From assembly GCF_000864025.1 (NCBI RefSeq), contig NC_007217.1: a stretch of 30,889 nt of DNA; one strand, 5' to 3'. The DNA comes from Haloarcula hispanica SH1 virus. Taxonomy: Viruses > Dividoviricota > Laserviricetes > Halopanivirales. The notes beneath the pieces were generated by a model. That model was not told where the DNA came from. It saw nothing but the letters and a program-made list of their open reading frames with translations, and did no database searches. Every line of letters starts with the position of its first letter. Position 1 is the first letter of the stretch. Both the position numbers and the translations under genes were made by a program. This document shows, one piece after another, positions 27,770 through 30,889 of the stretch.

Positions 27770-27883
27770 TCAGGCGTCCACGGGCCGCCAGTTGGTCCCC
27801 TGGCAGCGCGGGCAGTTGAAGACGAACGCTCCGGGCGGCGTCTGGACGTGGCCGCAGCCGGAGCACTCCATCGGGCCGTTCAT
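27770..27883 (-). CDS. 37-aa zinc-ribbon miniprotein
   Basis: ATG overlaps the stop of the large right-end gene (ATGA). C7/C10 (ECSGCGHVQTPPGAFVF) and C24/C27 (NCPRCQGTNWRPVDA) give a complete rubredoxin-like zinc ribbon with almost nothing else. Coupling to the 852-aa gene suggests they are made together. Confidence 0.8.
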   Translation of the reverse strand: MNGPMECSGCGHVQTPPGAFVFNCPRCQGTNWRPVDA

Positions 27884-30438
27884 CGGTCCGCCTCGTCGTC
27901 CAGGCGGGCCGCCAGGGCGTCCTGCTGGACCGTCACGGAGCAGCCGTAGGAGCACGCCACGCCGTCCACGAGCGGGTCGTCTCGTCGCTCTCCGGCGCGG
28001 TGTGGCCGGTCGCACCCGTCGCACCAGAACGGCCTCCGCTCCTCGACGGGGACGTTCCCGGCGTAGACCGCCCCGGCCTCGAACGCCGCACGCAGGTTGT
28101 GAGGCCCGTACAGGAGCGTCTTGTCTCGTCCCTCCGGCGGTCGGACCTGGGCCTGGTAGAGCGGCCCCACGCCGCTCTCGGGGGCCTCGTCGGCGGGCGC
28201 GACTCCCTCGACGTACAGGGCCGTCCCGTCCGGCAGGCGGACCAGGTCGCCCGTCTCCAGGTCGTCGGCCTCGGGCTGGTCGAGGACGAGGGTGTCCAGG
28301 CTGGTCGTCTCGGTGGCCCCGTTCGACTTCACGACGCTCACGGGCTGCACGCCCCGGAGCACGTCGTCCGGGTAGCCGGTGTGGACGGTCCCGACCTCGA
28401 CGGGCGCGGCGAACTCGTCGGAGTAGAACGTCTCGCCCTCCAGGTCCTCCAGGTCCTCGGCCTGGTCGATGGCGGTTATCTCCAGGGCCTTCCGGGCCGC
28501 CTCGCGGGTGTCGTCGTCCAGGTCCTCCAGGCTGTCGGTCGTCAGGTCGCCGTCCGCGCCGATACGCTCCAGGGCGGCCTTGAGGTGGCCCGCGCCGAAG
28601 GTGTAGGTCTGGGCCACGTCGTGAATCACGCCGCCGTCCACGGGCGTCGTGCGCTCGCTGGCGGCCTCCTGGCCGCCGTCGGTCCGGGCGACCCGCGAGA
28701 GCTTCGACACCCAGACCCGCCGCAGGGTCGTCTCCGGCGTGTCCTCGAAGTAGACGTAGGCCCTCGCCTCCGTCTCGCGGTGCTCGCCGTCCGGGTGGGC
28801 GCGGACGGTCCCGACGCCGTACTCCTCGTGCTCGACCGTCTCGTCCGGCTCGTAGCCGCCTCGCAGGTCGCTCCCGCCGTCGGTCCGGGCCTCCTCGACC
28901 TCCCCGGCGTCCTCGACCGGCGCGTACTCCTCCAGCAGCGCGAGGGCCTGCTGGTAGCCCGCCCGCTTCCCGCTGGCCTTCGCGTAGTCGTCGCGGGTCG
29001 CCTCGGGGTCCTCGTGGACCTCCTCGGGGTAGTCGGCCAGGTTCTCGGCCTTCCGTTCGACCTTCTGGCGGACCCACGAGAGCGGCCAGTCGCACCCACG
29101 CAGGCGGTAGGCGACCTCTCGCACCGCGCTGGCGTAGTTGAGGTTGAACAGGTATTCCTCGCTGCTGGCCGTCCCCTCGGCCATGCGGTCGTGCTCGGCG
29201 GCCACCTGCTCGGCGGCCTGCCGGACGGCCCGGCGCTGCTCCGGGTCCTCGTCGGCCTGGTGGTCGTGCGTCCCGACGACTTCGAGCGCCGAGACGGTCC
29301 GCTCGGGGTTCTCGTCCAGTTCTTCGAGCAGGTCGGTGGCGTCCAGGGTCGGGGCCGCGCCCTCGGTGCAGCGGAGCCGCAGGTCGTCGCCCACGTCGCG
29401 GAGGTAGCTGACGGTGTCCGGGTCGGTCGTCAGGCGGACGTAGAGCGTCCCCAGGTGGTCCGGGTCCAGTTCGTCGGCGGCGCTCGTCACGACGGCCTCG
29501 ACGCTGTCACCGTCCTCCGTGTAGACGTGGACCACGTCGTCCTCCTCCAGCGCCCGCAGGGCCTCCCACTCGTCGTGAACTGAGCGGTAGCGGCCCGCGA
29601 GGGACCGCAGGCAGTTGTCGCACTCGATGGTCCGCCAGGCGGCGTCTGGGGCCTCCTTCACGGCCACGCTGTCGAAGTTGCGGCGCGTCCGTCGGTGGCC
29701 GCAGAGCGCCCGGTTCTCGCCCTCCAGGTAGGCGTGGCGCGTCCCGGTGACGGTGTCGCTCACGAGCAGGTCGTCGGCGGTGACGGCCTCGCGCCCGCCG
29801 TCGGTCCGCAGGTCGCCCATGCGGTCCTTCCACTGGGGCGTGTCGAGTCGGTCCGGGCCGTCGTCGCCGTCGTCGCCGTCGTCCTCGACCGGCTCGGGGT
29901 CGTCGTCCTCGTCGTCGTCGTCCTGGCGGGCCTCCTCCAGAAGCTCCATGCGGCGCTCGTAGTCGTCCCAGGACTCGACCAGGCGGACCTCCAGCATCGT
30001 CCCGATGAAGCGACTGTCGGCTCCTGCGTGGTTGTGAACGGCCTCCTCTCGCCCGGCGATGTCGGCGGCGTGCGCCGTGCGGAGCGTGCCGTCGTCGGCC
30101 TCGACGGTGACGACGCGACCGGAGCAGGTGACGACCTCGCCCTCGTGGACCTGGACGCCGCCCTGGTTGCTCACGTAGACGAGCACGGCGGGCGCTCCCT
30201 CCTCGGTCGAGTACGGGCCGTCCGCCGCCTCCAGGTCGCTCACGCCGCCGTCCCAGGCCGCCGTGTGGTAGTCGCGCCCGTCGGGGGCCTCCTCCGGGAC
30301 CGCGCCGTCAGGGAGCAGGGCCGGGTCGTACTCCTCGCGGGCCTCCAGGTCGTCCATGTCCACGGCTCCGTACACGTCGCGGAGGGTCTGCGTCTCGGTG
30401 CTGTCGTCGGCGGTCGGCTGCTGGCTGTCTCGTGCCAT
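27880..30438 (-). CDS. Large acidic multidomain right-end protein (852 aa)
   Basis: Start chosen at ATG 30438 (MARDSQQ), because the TATA-like AGTATAAG is centred 28 bases upstream, giving a leaderless mRNA; ATG 30477 would add 13 residues but overlaps the box. Acidic modules are joined by RTDGG linkers (three copies). A Cys/His module lies near residue 245-290 (RALCGHRRTRR...ECDNCLRSL), a YGVGTVRAH strand motif near 560, and a C-terminal zinc site (FWCDGCDRPHRAGERR...GVACSYGC). No polymerase or helicase motifs are visible. It lies next to the terminal repeat and is the longest early-type gene, so it is a candidate for terminal-protein or replication-associated function; this is inference only. 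Confidence 0.82.
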   Translation of the reverse strand: MARDSQQPTADDSTETQTLRDVYGAVDMDDLEAREEYDPALLPDGAVPEEAPDGRDYHTAAWDGGVSDLEAADGPYSTEEGAPAVLVYVSNQGGVQVHEGEVVTCSGRVVTVEADDGTLRTAHAADIAGREEAVHNHAGADSRFIGTMLEVRLVESWDDYERRMELLEEARQDDDDEDDDPEPVEDDGDDGDDGPDRLDTPQWKDRMGDLRTDGGREAVTADDLLVSDTVTGTRHAYLEGENRALCGHRRTRRNFDSVAVKEAPDAAWRTIECDNCLRSLAGRYRSVHDEWEALRALEEDDVVHVYTEDGDSVEAVVTSAADELDPDHLGTLYVRLTTDPDTVSYLRDVGDDLRLRCTEGAAPTLDATDLLEELDENPERTVSALEVVGTHDHQADEDPEQRRAVRQAAEQVAAEHDRMAEGTASSEEYLFNLNYASAVREVAYRLRGCDWPLSWVRQKVERKAENLADYPEEVHEDPEATRDDYAKASGKRAGYQQALALLEEYAPVEDAGEVEEARTDGGSDLRGGYEPDETVEHEEYGVGTVRAHPDGEHRETEARAYVYFEDTPETTLRRVWVSKLSRVARTDGGQEAASERTTPVDGGVIHDVAQTYTFGAGHLKAALERIGADGDLTTDSLEDLDDDTREAARKALEITAIDQAEDLEDLEGETFYSDEFAAPVEVGTVHTGYPDDVLRGVQPVSVVKSNGATETTSLDTLVLDQPEADDLETGDLVRLPDGTALYVEGVAPADEAPESGVGPLYQAQVRPPEGRDKTLLYGPHNLRAAFEAGAVYAGNVPVEERRPFWCDGCDRPHRAGERRDDPLVDGVACSYGCSVTVQQDALAARLDDEADR

Positions 30439-30452
30439 ACTCCCACGTTCTT

Positions 30453-30521
30453 GTGGCAGTGCCTTATACTTTGCCATGCCTACGTGGCAGAATACAGGCG
30501 TGCGTAGGGGGCCTTAAAGGC
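30453..30521 (-). promoter_or_regulatory. Promoter region of the right-end gene
   Basis: AGTATAAG (30470-30463) is centred 28 bases before ATG 30438. A second box CCTTTAAGGC (30521-30512) lies farther out. Between them TGCCA and TGGCA are inverted around TGCCTACG, and GTGGCAG is present twice (about 30454 and 30484). Two boxes plus repeats suggest switching between two starts. Confidence 0.6.
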
Positions 30522-30580
30522 CCAGGTGCGGGTTCCGGCGTCTCCGGGGCTGTCGCGGGCGGTGGCGGGCGGTACGGCGT
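30522..30580. other. Right subterminal spacer
   Basis: A GC-rich 59-bp stretch between the outermost promoter box and the right terminal repeat. It carries tandem GCGGGCGGT-type units (about 30555-30573) and no gene. It is much shorter than the left subterminal region. Confidence 0.5.
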
Positions 30581-30889
30581 GCCGCCTCGGTCGGACCGCT
30601 GGTTTGACCACCGGGGGGATTTAAAGAGGGGGGTATCTGTCTTAAAGGCGAAAAGGGGATTCGGGGGGGAGAGACGCCGAGGAGGCCGCCAGCGGGCCGT
30701 ACTGCTCGGTCCGACGGTCGGACCATGTAGAAGAAGGAGAAGTAGTAGAGCGACGACGGCGGGGCGGTGCGGTGCGGTGCGGGAGCGACGACGACCGCAG
30801 GGAGGAGGAGCGTGTGGCGGCGGCAGGAACCCCGGCGGCTCCCAGGCGGCGCTCGGCGGTCGGCGGCCCCCAGAGAGAGAGAGAGAGTG
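30581..30889. repeat. Right inverted terminal repeat (309 bp)
   Basis: This is the exact reverse complement of bases 1-309, ending in (AG)8TG. It places the same inward promoter-like boxes on the minus strand (30639-30648) and the same dyad at 30708-30724. Identity over the whole 309 bp suggests the two copies are kept alike by replication or recombination. Confidence 0.97.

Noticed and set aside
28000-29583. 527-codon plus-strand frame opposite the right-end gene
   Set aside because: Antisense shadow of the 852-aa acidic gene with repetitive Val/Leu/Arg composition.
1-30889. Family B DNA polymerase, integrase or transposase
   Set aside because: No DTDS/YGDTD-type polymerase motifs, tyrosine-recombinase RHxxR...Y pattern or transposase signature were seen in any plausible gene.
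1-30889. CRISPR array
   Set aside because: No set of regularly spaced identical repeats with unique spacers; the repeats found are two-copy or in coding sequence.

Overview
The window is a complete linear dsDNA genome of a tailless icosahedral, membrane-containing haloarchaeal virus of the SH1 group (Sphaerolipoviridae, Alphasphaerolipovirus; hosts of the Haloarcula hispanica type). Seen directly: a perfect 309-bp inverted terminal repeat at both ends, high GC, strongly acidic proteins, and a syntenic structural block. The block encodes a HerA/FtsK-like packaging ATPase and proteins whose sizes and order match, from memory, SH1 VP12, VP7, VP4, VP2, VP5, VP10, VP9, VP3 and VP6, with the giant VP1 upstream. 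The ~30.9 kb length and 309-bp repeats also match what I recall for SH1, so this is SH1 itself or a very close relative. VP names rest on that recall and should be confirmed by a database search.

Layout. (1) 1-309: left terminal repeat. (2) 310-755: mostly non-coding, with a direct repeat, a dyad and a promoter. (3) 849-2920, plus strand: tightly overlapping small genes (membrane proteins, a 33-residue zinc ribbon, a phage-type conserved protein). (4) 2921-3320: a 400-bp regulatory region with hairpins and tandem operator-like repeats. (5) 3321-8348, plus: VP1 followed by small membrane proteins. (6) 8400-11339, minus: a convergent operon ending in the packaging ATPase, with several single-span membrane proteins and a four-cluster zinc protein at its head. 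(7) 11340-11544: divergent promoter region. (8) 11545-19950, plus: the capsid, membrane and spike operon, closed by a hairpin. (9) 20047-30438, minus: the right-hand operons. These hold many very small zinc-ribbon proteins, ribbon-helix-helix and sigma-region-4-like DNA-binding proteins, a PD-(D/E)XK-like protein, a DUF4326 protein, a candidate minimal primase-like protein and an 852-865 aa protein at the right end. (10) 30581-30889: right terminal repeat.

How it works together. Major capsid proteins VP7 and VP4 (vertical single beta-barrels) form the shell, VP3/VP6 the spikes, and VP2, VP5, VP10, VP12 and other small membrane proteins sit at or in the internal lipid layer. The ATPase packages DNA. 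Genome ends with (CT)n tracts and inverted repeats suggest protein-primed replication (terminal proteins are reported for SH1), but no family B polymerase is visible. The right-hand operon is therefore the place to look for replication and host-takeover functions. Genes are joined almost throughout by 4-nt ATGA or GTGA overlaps, and this was used to fix the starts of many very short genes.
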